This document shows positions 6,592 through 14,974 of a stretch of DNA of 28,154 nucleotides, in pieces. The notes under the pieces were generated by a model. The model saw nothing but the letters and a program-made list of their open reading frames with translations. It did no database searches and was not told the DNA's origin. Each line of letters opens with the position of its first letter. Within the stretch, counting starts at the first letter, position 1. The position numbers and the translations under genes were made by a program. The stretch is from an uncultured candidate division WPS-2 bacterium (GTDB lineage: Bacteria; Vulcanimicrobiota; Vulcanimicrobiia; Vulcanimicrobiales; Vulcanimicrobiaceae): NCBI GenBank assembly GCA_937927945.1, contig CALEYW010000010.1, positions 1 to 28,154 on the forward strand, written 5' to 3'.

Positions 6592-7479
6592 ATGCCGCAG
6601 CCCGTCGACGTCGAGGACCTCCGGGACCGCCTGCTCCGGGCGGGATACGTCGCGGATGACGGTCTCGCGACGGCCCTAGCGTGCGCGGTCAGCCTCCAGC
6701 GCGCCGTCTTGCTCGAAGGGGATGCCGGGGTCGGCAAGACCGATGCGGCGCGCGCCTTGGCGGCCGTCTTCGGCGCGCGGTTGCTGCGGCTGCAGTGTTA
6801 CGAAGGCCTCGACCTCGCCGCCGCCGCGTACGACTGGAACTACGGCAAGCAACTGCTCGCGATCCGCGGCGCGGAATCCCAGCACGAGCGTACCCCGGAC
6901 CTCTACGCCGACGAGTTTCTCATCAAGCGACCGCTCTTGGCGGCGCTCGGCGCGCAGCGCGAACGCGGCATCGTGCTGCTGATCGACGAGATCGACCGGG
7001 CCGATGACGAGTTCGAGGCGTTTTTGCTGGAGTTCTTGGCCGATTTCGCGCTCTCGATCCCCGAGCGCGGAACGCTCGCCGCGACACACCCGCCGATCGT
7101 CGTCCTGACCTCGAACCGCACGCGCGACCTGCACGACGCGCTCAAGCGACGCTGCTTCTACCATTGGATCGGACACCCGTCGGTCGAACGCGAGATCGCG
7201 ATCCTGCGCCTGCACCTGCCCGAGGTCACGGCCGTCCTCGCCGGCGACGTCGCCCGGGCGGCCGCGACGCTGCGGCAGCGCGAGCTGCGCAAGCCGCCCG
7301 GGATCGCGGAGTCGCTCGATTGGGCGCAGACGCTGGCGCTGCTCGGTGCGGAGCGGCTCGATCTCGAGGTCTTCGGCCGCTCTCTCGGCGCGGTGCTCAA
7401 ATATCCCGAGGACATCGCGACGGCCGAAGCGTCGGCCGAGCGGATCGTCGGCGCGGCGCGCACCGAAGGCGCCGCGTGA
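6592..7479 (+). CDS. coxD: MoxR-type AAA+ ATPase (CoxD-like)
   Basis: A 295-residue MoxR-family AAA+ ATPase. Walker A is GDAGVGKT (43-50), Walker B is LLIDEIDRAD (about 129-138), and the sensor region has VVLTSNRTRDLHDALKRRC. In the Cox system CoxD works with the VWA protein CoxE to install the sulfur and copper of the active site, as established for Oligotropha CO dehydrogenase. In form II enzymes the chaperone role is inferred. The start MPQPVDVEDL is chosen by similarity, because the longer frame extends into the promoter region. No Shine-Dalgarno site is evident. The stop overlaps the GTG of coxE. Confidence 0.88.
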   Translation: MPQPVDVEDLRDRLLRAGYVADDGLATALACAVSLQRAVLLEGDAGVGKTDAARALAAVFGARLLRLQCYEGLDLAAAAYDWNYGKQLLAIRGAESQHERTPDLYADEFLIKRPLLAALGAQRERGIVLLIDEIDRADDEFEAFLLEFLADFALSIPERGTLAATHPPIVVLTSNRTRDLHDALKRRCFYHWIGHPSVEREIAILRLHLPEVTAVLAGDVARAAATLRQRELRKPPGIAESLDWAQTLALLGAERLDLEVFGRSLGAVLKYPEDIATAEASAERIVGAARTEGAA

Positions 7480-8618
7480 ACGACCGCGCCTCGGTCGCGG
7501 CCCGTTTCGACGCCGCGCTCCGTGCGCGAGGCGTGATCGCGGGAACGCGCCGGGCCGGCACGTTCACGGAGACGCTGCGGGTTCTACCGCCGCACGACGC
7601 CGAGGGTCTGTATTGGCGCGCCCGCGCCGCGATGCTGCCGTCGATCGACGATCTCGACGCGTTTCACGCCGCCTACGCGGAGTTCTTCGGAGCGATCGAC
7701 GAGGGCGATGCGCTGCACCGGCTCGTGCGCACGATCGACGCGCCGCCGCCGCATCCGGGAGCACCGAAGCGCGCGTCGCTGCCGCCTCCGCCCTCCGAAC
7801 GCCCCGCCACCGGTACCGACGCGGAACGTGCGCCGACCCAGTGGATCGCGGCGTCGCTCGAAGAGCGCACGCGCGAGGCCGCCTTCGAGGACCTCGACGA
7901 TGCGGAACGCGCGGCGATGCTGCGCCTGATCGGGCGCGTGCGGATCGCCGTCGACGCGCGCGTTTCGCGCCGCCGCCGCGCCCACCCGCACGGCGACCGC
8001 TTCGATTTCCGCGCGACCCTGCGCGGCGCCGCGCGCACCGCGGGCGAACTGGTGCGCCGCCGCACGACCCGCCGCCGCACGCGGGTGCGCCCGCTGGTCT
8101 TCCTGCTCGACGTCTCGGGTTCGATGGCGCCGTTCGCGCGGGCGCTGCTGCAGTACGCGCGCGTCAACGCGATCGCGCGGCCGCGCGTGCGCGCCTTCGC
8201 GTTCGCCACCCGACTGACCGACCTCACGCCGCTGCTGCGACGCGCCGGCGACGAGCGCTTGATGGCGGCAATCGGCGCGACCGTCCACGACTACGGCGGC
8301 GGCACGCGCATCGGGGCAGCGCTGCACGCCTTCAACGATCGCCATGCGCAGCGCGGCGCGGCGCGCGGCGGCACGGTCGTCATCCTCTCCGACGGTTGGG
8401 AGCGGGACGATCCCGCGTTGGTCGGCGTCGAAATGCAGCGACTCCGGCGCCTGGCGCGCCGGCTGGTGTGGGTCAACCCCCACAAACGCCACCCCGCGTA
8501 CGAGCCGCTCGCCCGCGGGATGGCCGCGGCCCTGCCGTATCTCGACGCTTTCGTTTCGGGTCACAACCTGCGGACGCTGGAGGCCGTAGCCGACGCGATC
8601 GAAGGAAACGTGAGATGA
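7476..8618 (+). CDS. coxE: VWA-domain protein (CoxE-like)
   Basis: A 380-residue VWA-containing protein. The C-terminal half has the metal-ion-dependent adhesion site LLDVSGSM (around residue 210) and VILSDGWERDDP, which define the CoxE/VWA family. The N-terminal half is an Arg- and Ala-rich helical region with a Pro-rich linker (PPPHPGAPKRASLPPPPSER). It pairs with the upstream MoxR ATPase, a standard MoxR-VWA chaperone couple. It starts with GTG in a 4-bp GTGA overlap with coxD and ends in an ATGA overlap with the next gene, so translation is coupled throughout. Confidence 0.87.
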   Translation: MNDRASVAARFDAALRARGVIAGTRRAGTFTETLRVLPPHDAEGLYWRARAAMLPSIDDLDAFHAAYAEFFGAIDEGDALHRLVRTIDAPPPHPGAPKRASLPPPPSERPATGTDAERAPTQWIAASLEERTREAAFEDLDDAERAAMLRLIGRVRIAVDARVSRRRRAHPHGDRFDFRATLRGAARTAGELVRRRTTRRRTRVRPLVFLLDVSGSMAPFARALLQYARVNAIARPRVRAFAFATRLTDLTPLLRRAGDERLMAAIGATVHDYGGGTRIGAALHAFNDRHAQRGAARGGTVVILSDGWERDDPALVGVEMQRLRRLARRLVWVNPHKRHPAYEPLARGMAAALPYLDAFVSGHNLRTLEAVADAIEGNVR

Positions 8619-8929
8619 AAGACGTGCTCGAAGCCCTGGAACGCTGGCGGGGTGAGGAACAGCAGATCGCCGTCGCGACCGTCGTCGGCGTGGAACAATC
8701 GGCGCCGCGCGATCCGGGCGCGATGCTCGCCGTCAACGGACGCGGCGACGTCGCGGGCTCGGTCAGCGGCGGCTGCGTCGAGTCGGCGGTGTACGACGAG
8801 GCCCAGGACGCGATCGCGACCGGCCGGCCGCGCCTGGTCACCTACGGAATCAGCGACGAGGACGCGATCTCGGTCGGCCTGACCTGCGGCGGCACGATCC
8901 ACGTCTTCGTCGAGCGGCTCGACTGGTGA
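8615..8929 (+). CDS. XdhC/CoxI N-terminal domain protein (small half)
   Basis: A 104-residue protein consisting only of the XdhC_CoxI N-terminal domain: VATVVGVEQSAPRDPGAMLAV, SVSGGCVESAVYDEA and GLTCGGTIHVFVE. XdhC proteins bind molybdenum cofactor, protect its sulfurated form and insert it into xanthine-dehydrogenase-type enzymes. In most bacteria this domain is fused to a Rossmann domain; here the Rossmann part is the next gene. The GGC Cys and CGG Cys motifs are intact. It overlaps both neighbours by 4 bp. Confidence 0.88.
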   Translation: MKDVLEALERWRGEEQQIAVATVVGVEQSAPRDPGAMLAVNGRGDVAGSVSGGCVESAVYDEAQDAIATGRPRLVTYGISDEDAISVGLTCGGTIHVFVERLDW

Positions 8930-9720
8930 TCTTCGATCGCCTTGCCGACGCGCTGCACGCGAATCAGCCCGTCGCGCTCGTGACGCGCATCGACGGAGCT
9001 CGCGCGGGCGCGAAGCTGCTCGTCTTCGACGACGACGTGTTCGGCGATCTCGGCACGCCGGGCTTGAACGTCGCGGCTGCCGGTGAAGCGCGTGCCCTGC
9101 TGGCAGTCGGTGAGACCGCGATGCGCACGTTCGGCGAAGACGGCGAACCGGTCGGGGTCGAGGTCCGCTTGTTCATCGCGGCCTACGCACCCAAGCCGTC
9201 GATGTACGTCTTCGGCGCGATCGACTTCTCGCGCGCCGTCGCGCGGATCGGGAAATATCTCGGGTACGGCGTGACGGTCGTCGACGCGCGCCCGGTCTTC
9301 GCGACCAAGGCGCGCATCCCGGACGCCGACGAGGTCGTCGTCGCCTGGCCCGACGAGTGGCTCGCGCGCGCGCCGGTCGATTCGCGCACCGCGCTGATCA
9401 TCCTCACCCACGACGTCAAATTCGACATCCCGCTGCTGCAGGTCGCGTTGCGCACCAGCGCCGGGTACATCGGCGCGATGGGCAGCCGGCGGACGCACGC
9501 CAACCGCATCGAAGAACTCAAACGGGTGGGCGTGAGCGACGCCGACCTGGCGCGCGTCAGCGCGCCGATCGGGTTGGACATCGGCGCGCGAACGCCGGAA
9601 GAGACGGCCATCTCCATCGCTGCCGAGATCATCGCACTGCGCGAAGTACGCGAAGGCGGCCGGCTGAGCGAAGGGAGCCTGCCCGTGCACAACGCGCGCA
9701 CGTCGGTGAACGCGCCATGA
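8926..9720 (+). CDS. XdhC/CoxF-type protein with Rossmann domain (large half)
   Basis: This 264-residue protein has a degenerate N-terminal part (residues 1-80) and a C-terminal XdhC Rossmann domain: YVFGAIDFSRAVARIGKYLG, VVDARPVFATKARIPDADE, IGAMGSRRTHANRIEELK and the ending IGLDIGARTPEETAISIAAE. It should act with the small XdhC protein to deliver molybdenum cofactor to the large subunit. It starts with GTG in a GTGA overlap, and its stop overlaps the ATG of coxG. The nucleotide-binding glycine motif is altered (GAIDFSRA in place of the usual GxGxxxxA), so nucleotide binding is uncertain. Confidence 0.87.
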   Translation: MIFDRLADALHANQPVALVTRIDGARAGAKLLVFDDDVFGDLGTPGLNVAAAGEARALLAVGETAMRTFGEDGEPVGVEVRLFIAAYAPKPSMYVFGAIDFSRAVARIGKYLGYGVTVVDARPVFATKARIPDADEVVVAWPDEWLARAPVDSRTALIILTHDVKFDIPLLQVALRTSAGYIGAMGSRRTHANRIEELKRVGVSDADLARVSAPIGLDIGARTPEETAISIAAEIIALREVREGGRLSEGSLPVHNARTSVNAP

Positions 9721-10157
9721 CGATCGACGACAGCTTCACGGTGGAGGCGCCGGTCGAGCGCGTCTGGGCGCTCCTGACGGACATCCCCAAAGTCGCCACC
9801 TGCATTCCCAACGCAGAGATCACCGAAGTCGTCGACGAGAAGACCTATCGGGCCAAAGTATCCGTGAAGGTCGGCCCCGTCTCGGTCGGATACAAGGCTA
9901 CGATTCACGTCGAGCAGCTCGACGATTCCACCCACACTGCGGCGTTCCGCATCCAAGGCGACGAACTGCGCGGGCGCGGCGGCGTGAAGGCGGCGGTAAC
10001 CTCACGAGCCGTCCCTGAAGACGGCAAGACGCGCGTCAACCTCCGCGCCGACGCGCAGATCAGCGGCATCATCGCGAGCGTCGGCGGCCGCCTGATCGAA
10101 TCCGTCGCAAAAAAGACGATCTCCGAGTTCGCCGCCAACCTCGCGAAGCTGCTCTAA
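9717..10157 (+). CDS. coxG: CoxG-like SRPBCC family protein
   Basis: A 146-residue START/SRPBCC-fold protein of the CoxG (COXG/DUF1857-like) group: FTVEAPVERVWALLTDIPKVATCIPNAE near the N-terminus, then VGPVSVGYKATI and the ending GGRLIESVAKKTISEF. CoxG-type proteins are reported to bind hydrophobic ligands, and for CO/H2-type systems a role in quinone handling and membrane attachment has been proposed. That role is inferred here. It is the last gene of the coxDE-XdhC-coxG operon and overlaps its predecessor by 4 bp. It converges on the AhpD-like gene 11 bp away, and a small dyad (TAACG/CGTTA) covers the junction. Confidence 0.87.
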   Translation: MTIDDSFTVEAPVERVWALLTDIPKVATCIPNAEITEVVDEKTYRAKVSVKVGPVSVGYKATIHVEQLDDSTHTAAFRIQGDELRGRGGVKAAVTSRAVPEDGKTRVNLRADAQISGIIASVGGRLIESVAKKTISEFAANLAKLL

Positions 10158-10168
10158 CGCCGTTGCCG

Positions 10169-10498
10169 TTAGTGGCCGTCGAACAGTTTGAGTGCCAGCG
10201 TCCCGTGCGTCACCGCTGCGCCGGCGCGCAGCGCGGCCGCGATCAACGCCGTCTCGGCGACTTCCTCGCGGGTCGCTCCGGCCGCTTTGGCATTCCCGGT
10301 GTGGACGTCCAGGCAATACGGGCATTGCGTGGTGAAGGCGACGCCCAGGGCGATTAGCTCGCGATACTTCTGCGGGATCGCGCCGTCGGTGCGTCCGACG
10401 ATCGCATCGAGCGCGACGAATCCCTTGAACTCGGTCGGGGCGAGCCGTGCAAGCTCGCCGAGCTTCGCCAGATCGGCATGTTCCGAGTAATCGGCCAT
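10169..10498 (-). CDS. Carboxymuconolactone decarboxylase / AhpD-like protein
   Basis: A 109-residue all-helical CMD-family protein with the AhpD-type redox motif CPYCLDVH, which is the CxxC pair plus a downstream His. Upstream is PQKYRELIALGVAFTTQ, the usual conserved helix. Proteins with this motif act as small peroxidases or disulfide reductases; substrate and partner are unknown. The start at 10498 has AAGGAG 8 bp upstream, and the longer frame starting at 10561 has no such site. It diverges from homoserine dehydrogenase. Confidence 0.88.
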   Translation of the reverse strand: MADYSEHADLAKLGELARLAPTEFKGFVALDAIVGRTDGAIPQKYRELIALGVAFTTQCPYCLDVHTGNAKAAGATREEVAETALIAAALRAGAAVTHGTLALKLFDGH

Positions 10499-10581
10499 TG
10501 GTACTTCTCCTTGCGGCGTTGATCGGAACTCGATGATACACCGGAATGAGGCGACGCGCATCGCCCGGAACGTGGCCGTCC

Positions 10582-11892
10582 ATGGATCCGGTAAGAATCG
10601 GCCTCTTGGGCATCGGCACGGTCGGCAGCGGAACGTTCCGTGTCCTCGAACGCAATCGCGAGGAGATCACTCGCCGCGCCGGACGGCGCATCGAGATCGC
10701 TTGGGTCGCGGCGCGCGACCGGGCACGCGCGCAGGCGATTGTCGGTCCCGATATCCCGATCGTCCACGACGCGGTTCGCGCGGTCACCGATCCGCAAGTC
10801 GACATCGTCGTCGAGGTGATCGGCGGAACAGACGTCGCCAAAGACGCCGTGTTCGCGGCGATCGAACATGGCAAGCACATCGTCACCGCCAACAAGGCGC
10901 TGCTCGCGGTGCACGGCAACGAGATCTTCGCGGCCGCCTCGAAGCGCGGCGTGATGATCGCGTTCGAAGGCGCGGTCTCCGGCTGCATCCCGACGATCAA
11001 GGTGCTGCGCGAAGGGCTCGCGGCGAACCGGATCGAGTGGATCGCCGGCATCGTCAACGGCACGAGCAACTTCATCCTCTCGGAGATGCGTTCGAAGGGA
11101 CTGCCGTTCGCCGACGTGCTGCGCGAAGCGCAGCGGCTCGGCTACGCCGAGAGCGATCCGACCTTCGACGTCGAGGGGATCGACGCGGCGCACAAGCTGA
11201 CCCTGCTCTCCGCGATCGGCTTCGGCATCCCGGTGCAGTTCGATCACGCCTACGTCGAGGGGATCACCGCGCTGACCGACCGCGACATCGCGTACGCGGA
11301 AAAGCTCGGCTACCGCATCAAGCTGCTCGGCATCACGCGGCGCACGCCGGCCGGGATCGAGCTGCGCGTGCATCCGACGCTGATCCCGGCGGAACGCCTG
11401 ATCGCCAGCGTCGACGGCGCGATGAATGCGATCCTGGTCAAGGGCGACGCGGCCGGCGTCACCCTCTACTACGGGGCGGGCGCCGGTTCGGAACCGACGG
11501 CGTCGGCCGTGCTCGCCGACGTCATCGACGTCACCCGCCTGATGCGCGCCGAGCCGGAAGAGCGCGTGCCGCATCTCGCCTTCCAGCCCGACGCGCTCAG
11601 CGACGTCAAGATCCTGCCCATGGCCGACGTCGAGACGTCGTACTACTTGCGCGTGCGCGTTCACGATCAGGTCGGCGTCCTCGCCGATCTGGCGCGCACG
11701 CTGGCCGACTCCGGCATCTCGATCGACGCGATGCTGCAGCAGGGCCCTGGCGACGCGGAGGGCGAGACCGACATCGTGATCCTCACCCATCTCACGCGCG
11801 AACGCAACTTCGACGCGGCGATGGCGAAGGTCGTCGAGTTGCCCGCGGTGCGTCCCGAATTCACCCGGCTGCGCCGCGAGGAGCTGGTCTAA
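10582..11892 (+). CDS. hom: Homoserine dehydrogenase
   Basis: Reduces aspartate semialdehyde to homoserine with NAD(P)H, the branch step toward threonine and methionine. The 436-residue protein has the Rossmann motif GIGTVGSGT, the segment VTANKALLAVHG, the family signature ESDPTFDVEGIDAAHKL and the active-site region GIVNGTSNFILSEM. A C-terminal ACT domain starts near residue 354 (YYLRVRVHDQVGVLADLA) and usually mediates feedback by threonine. The start is the ATG giving MDPVRIGLLG, chosen by family alignment; there is no strong Shine-Dalgarno site. It is not in an operon with other threonine genes here. Confidence 0.95.
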   Translation: MDPVRIGLLGIGTVGSGTFRVLERNREEITRRAGRRIEIAWVAARDRARAQAIVGPDIPIVHDAVRAVTDPQVDIVVEVIGGTDVAKDAVFAAIEHGKHIVTANKALLAVHGNEIFAAASKRGVMIAFEGAVSGCIPTIKVLREGLAANRIEWIAGIVNGTSNFILSEMRSKGLPFADVLREAQRLGYAESDPTFDVEGIDAAHKLTLLSAIGFGIPVQFDHAYVEGITALTDRDIAYAEKLGYRIKLLGITRRTPAGIELRVHPTLIPAERLIASVDGAMNAILVKGDAAGVTLYYGAGAGSEPTASAVLADVIDVTRLMRAEPEERVPHLAFQPDALSDVKILPMADVETSYYLRVRVHDQVGVLADLARTLADSGISIDAMLQQGPGDAEGETDIVILTHLTRERNFDAAMAKVVELPAVRPEFTRLRREELV

Positions 11893-11903
11893 AGCGAGAT
11901 CGC

Positions 11904-12728
11904 CTAGCGACGTTTGCGGTGCGCGAGCACCACGCGCAGACGCGCGGCGCTTGCGGCTTCCGGCACCTGCACGATCAGGGCCTGTCCCATCGCCGGCAGC
12001 GGTAGGTTGAGGACACGGTACGCGAAACGCCCGACGCCCGGCGAATCGATCTCGGCGGCCGTCGTCGCGAGGGGATCGAGCACTTCTTGACGCTCCCAGA
12101 GCGCGACGAACTCGGGAGCGCGGCGCAACGTGTCCATCACGGCGGCGAAGCGCGGGTCGTCGTGGCGCGTCGCGTAGCCGACTCGCATCATCGCGACGAG
12201 CGACCGCGCGAACGCCTCCCAGCGTTCGCCGTGCAGCGCGCCCGCCGCCGGGTCGCCGAAGTGGCGCAACACCATGTTGAACGGCGCGCCGCCAGGCGGA
12301 CCGACGCCCCAGACGAGCGCGAAGGCCTCGTTCCAAGCGATGACGTCCCAGCCCGCCGTTGCGACGTACGCCGGCGCCGTGATCCAATCGTCGAGCGCGG
12401 CCTGCACCAGCGGGTCTACCGCGGTGCTGCCGCTGCTGGTCGAGTCGCCCTCCGCGAGCCGCCGCAAGTGATCGCGCTCGCTGTTGTCTAGGCGCAACGC
12501 GCGAGCGACGCTGTCGACGACCTCACGCGAGACGTGCTCGGCGGTGCCGTTCTCGAACATCGTGTACCACGTGACGCCGACGCCCGCAAGCGCGGCGACC
12601 TCCTCGCGACGGAGTCCGGGGACCCGACGCCGGCCGCCGGCAGGCAGGCCGACGTCTTCCGGACGAATGCGCGCGCGGCGGCCGCGGAGGAACGTGCGAA
12701 TTTCGCTGCGTCGTGTGTCGGCGTCCAT
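11904..12728 (-). CDS. Helix-turn-helix regulator with MmyB-type ligand domain
   Basis: This 274-residue regulator has an N-terminal XRE-type helix-turn-helix (GLRREEVAALAGVGVTWYTMFENG, about residues 40-63). It is followed by an MmyB-like PAS-fold domain marked by AWNEAFALVWG and NMVLRHFGDP. Members often regulate a divergently transcribed short-chain dehydrogenase or reductase. Here an aldo/keto reductase starts 69 bp away in the opposite direction, so it is the likely target. The start at 12728 is the family-like MDADTRRSEI. The longer frame to 12824 would overlap the divergent gene and is rejected. Fatty acids or hydrophobic compounds are suspected ligands of this family. Confidence 0.85.
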   Translation of the reverse strand: MDADTRRSEIRTFLRGRRARIRPEDVGLPAGGRRRVPGLRREEVAALAGVGVTWYTMFENGTAEHVSREVVDSVARALRLDNSERDHLRRLAEGDSTSSGSTAVDPLVQAALDDWITAPAYVATAGWDVIAWNEAFALVWGVGPPGGAPFNMVLRHFGDPAAGALHGERWEAFARSLVAMMRVGYATRHDDPRFAAVMDTLRRAPEFVALWERQEVLDPLATTAAEIDSPGVGRFAYRVLNLPLPAMGQALIVQVPEAASAARLRVVLAHRKRR

Positions 12729-12797
12729 CGTACCAGTCGCGATGATACTATCGCGCCAGGTCTGGTTGCGCGAGCCGCAGTGCGGTACAAGTGACCT

Positions 12798-13778
12798 ATG
12801 ACGATAACGATCCCACGACGCCATTTGGGCGCCTTGGAAACCTCAGCGCTCGGTCTGGGCAGCATGGGCATCTCCTATGCCTACGGTCCGCCCGCCGAGG
12901 AGTCGGGCACCGAAGCGATCCGCCGAGCGCTCGACCTCGGCATCACGATGATCGACACGGCCGAGATCTACGGCCCGTTCCGCAACGAGGAGGTCGTGGG
13001 CGCGGCGATCGCCGGGCGCCGCGACCGGGTCCAGCTCGCGACCAAATTCGGCTTCGCCTTCGACGGGACGCGGCAAACGGGGGTCGACGGCTCGCCCGCC
13101 AATGCGAAACGCGCCCTGGAAGGTTCCCTCAAGCGACTCGGCGTCGACCACGTCGACCTCTGGTACCAGCACCGCGTCGACCCGAAGGTGCCGATCGAAG
13201 AGACGGTCGGCGCGATGGCCGAGGCGGTCACCGAAGGCAAAGTGCGTCACCTCGGCCTCTCCGAGGCCTCGGCTGCCACGATCCGGCGCGCTCACGCGAC
13301 GCACCCCATCGCCGCCGTACAGAGCGAGTACTCGCTGTGGTCGCGCGACGTCGAGGATACGGTGCTTCCGACGATCCGCGAGCTCGGCATCGGCTTCGTT
13401 CCCTACAGCCCGCTCGGCCGCGGCTTCCTGACCGGGACCGTGACCGGCGAGACGCTGGCGGAGAGCGACCTCCGCCGCGGCCACCCCCGCTTCGCCGCCG
13501 AAAACGGTGAGCGCAACGCCGCGATCGTCGAGATCGTACGCAGCGTCGCCGCGAAGCACGGCGCAACCCCGGCACAAGTCGCGCTGGCCTGGGTGTTCAC
13601 TCGCGGCGAGGACCTCGTCCCGATCCCCGGGACGACGAAGGCGGCACGCGTCGAGGAGAACGCCGGCGCCCTCCAGCTGCGGCTCGACGAAGACGACCTG
13701 CGCCGCCTCGAGGGGATCGCGGACCGCGTCGCCGGCGACCGCTACAACGCGGCCGGGATGGCGGCCATCCAGCGCTGA
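12798..13778 (+). CDS. Aldo/keto reductase
   Basis: A 326-residue NADPH-dependent aldo/keto reductase with the catalytic tetrad Asp53, Tyr58, Lys83 and His125 (IDTAEIYG, ATKFG, YQHRVDP). The C-terminal cofactor-binding region contains PIPGTTKAARVEEN. It reduces aldehydes or ketones; the physiological substrate is unknown. The gene is divergent from an MmyB regulator, a common pairing. No Shine-Dalgarno site precedes the ATG. Instead TACAAG (a -10-like hexamer) sits exactly six bases upstream, consistent with a leaderless mRNA. Confidence 0.92.
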   Translation: MTITIPRRHLGALETSALGLGSMGISYAYGPPAEESGTEAIRRALDLGITMIDTAEIYGPFRNEEVVGAAIAGRRDRVQLATKFGFAFDGTRQTGVDGSPANAKRALEGSLKRLGVDHVDLWYQHRVDPKVPIEETVGAMAEAVTEGKVRHLGLSEASAATIRRAHATHPIAAVQSEYSLWSRDVEDTVLPTIRELGIGFVPYSPLGRGFLTGTVTGETLAESDLRRGHPRFAAENGERNAAIVEIVRSVAAKHGATPAQVALAWVFTRGEDLVPIPGTTKAARVEENAGALQLRLDEDDLRRLEGIADRVAGDRYNAAGMAAIQR

Positions 13779-13784
13779 CGACGC

Positions 13785-13814
13785 CGAGCCCCTCGCCGCC
13801 GGGCGGGGGGCTCG
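13785..13814. terminator. Strong GC hairpin between convergent genes
   Basis: A 13-bp stem (arms 13785-13797 and 13802-13814, one T-G pair) closes a 4-base loop between the aldo/keto reductase and the convergent esterase. Position and strength suit a bidirectional terminator, but no T-run follows on either strand, so factor-dependent or stalled termination is possible. Confidence 0.5.
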
Positions 13815-13820
13815 CTGAGG

Positions 13821-14867
13821 CTACAGGCGCTGGACCATCGCGTAGATCGCCGCCATCTGCGGGCCGGATTTCGCGGCATAGTCGGTGCTGTTGTAGCCGT
13901 ACCAGTCCCAGCACCCGTTCGGGTTGTAGCCGGTCTCGATCGCTTGCGGGTAGAGGACGATGATGTTGTTCGTGTCGGCCCACTCGTTGAGGCCCGAATT
14001 GGTCACGAACGCGTTGCCGACTTGCTGGTAGCCCTGCGCGCAGCCGTGCAGCGCGACGAGCACCTTGCAGGTCGAGCCCGAAGCGCACGGCGACGGGACG
14101 AAGACGTAGCCGTTCGCGTCCATCGAATACGCCGCGGCGCTTCCGCCCGGCAGGAACTCGTTCTGGTCGAAGGCTTGCAGCGAACCGTGCAGCGTCCCGC
14201 CGTTGCGGGCGGCGAGCGTTCCGTAGAGCGTCGTCAAGAACGTCTGCTCGGCGTCGAACCCGCAGTTGTTCAGAAACGGACTCGCGGTCCCGCCGCACGC
14301 GGCGGTCGTGTCGGGGGTGATCCAGCCGTGGCCGGCGGCGGTCGTGAAGTTCGCGGTCACCGAGACGCCGTAGTGCTTCAGGTACGTCTGCAGGTCGCGC
14401 ACGACGCTTTGATAGACCGTCGTGTCGCTCGTGCCGCTGAAGAGCCAGGCTTTCTGACCGCTCAAGTACGACGTGGGATCGATGTATCCGTAGTAGGCCG
14501 TGTTGTCGGTGTCGTGTTCCAGCAGCGGGACGTTGGTCGAATAATAGTTCTTCGTGCAATCGTTGAGCGCGATGTAGACGTTGTCTTGCGCGCAATAGTA
14601 GGGACCGCCGGCGAAGATCGCGGCGCCGTGGAAGGTCTTCGAATACGCGACCTGGAGCTGCGTCGCCATGTAGCCGCCGGCGGAGATCCCGGCGACCATC
14701 GTCTTCGACCGGTCGAGCGTGTACGTCCCAAGGCGCGCGCTCTCGACGTGGCGCACCGCGCTCTGGCCCGCGGAAGGCGGCGGGGCGACGGCCCCGCCTC
14801 CTCCCCCGCCGCACCCCGCGGCGAGAACGGCGAGGGCGAACACAACGATCGATCGGCGGTGCACCAC
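13821..14867 (-). CDS. Secreted circularly permuted PHB-depolymerase-like esterase
   Basis: A 348-residue exported alpha/beta hydrolase. An N-terminal hydrophobic segment ends in LAAGC followed by six Gly, an imperfect lipobox that suggests a lipoprotein. The catalytic triad reads Ser62 (GISAGGYMA), Asp148 (SGTSDTTV) and His180 (AAGHGW). The oxyanion-type segment KVLVALHGC lies near the C-terminus instead of the front. That order is the circular permutation known from the extracellular poly(3-hydroxybutyrate) depolymerase of Penicillium funiculosum, and ALHGCAQGYQQVG and NPNGCWDW match it from memory. The likely role is hydrolysis of polyesters or related substrates outside the cell. No substrate-binding domain or linker is present. 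It appears to be a single-gene unit. Confidence 0.8.
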   Translation of the reverse strand: MVHRRSIVVFALAVLAAGCGGGGGGAVAPPPSAGQSAVRHVESARLGTYTLDRSKTMVAGISAGGYMATQLQVAYSKTFHGAAIFAGGPYYCAQDNVYIALNDCTKNYYSTNVPLLEHDTDNTAYYGYIDPTSYLSGQKAWLFSGTSDTTVYQSVVRDLQTYLKHYGVSVTANFTTAAGHGWITPDTTAACGGTASPFLNNCGFDAEQTFLTTLYGTLAARNGGTLHGSLQAFDQNEFLPGGSAAAYSMDANGYVFVPSPCASGSTCKVLVALHGCAQGYQQVGNAFVTNSGLNEWADTNNIIVLYPQAIETGYNPNGCWDWYGYNSTDYAAKSGPQMAAIYAMVQRL

Positions 14868-14974
14868 GAAAACCCCCAGACGAATGGAACTTTATTCCAT
14901 CTTGATCCTGGGTTCCCGGAAACTTTCCCTCACCCGAAAGGGTGTAGTTCGCCCCCGTCATTGCGAGCTTGTCG

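Noticed and set aside
14868..14974. tRNA or small RNA between the esterase and permease genes
   Set aside because: A short hairpin (CACCC-GAAA-GGGTG) is present, but no cloverleaf, and nothing else supports an RNA gene.
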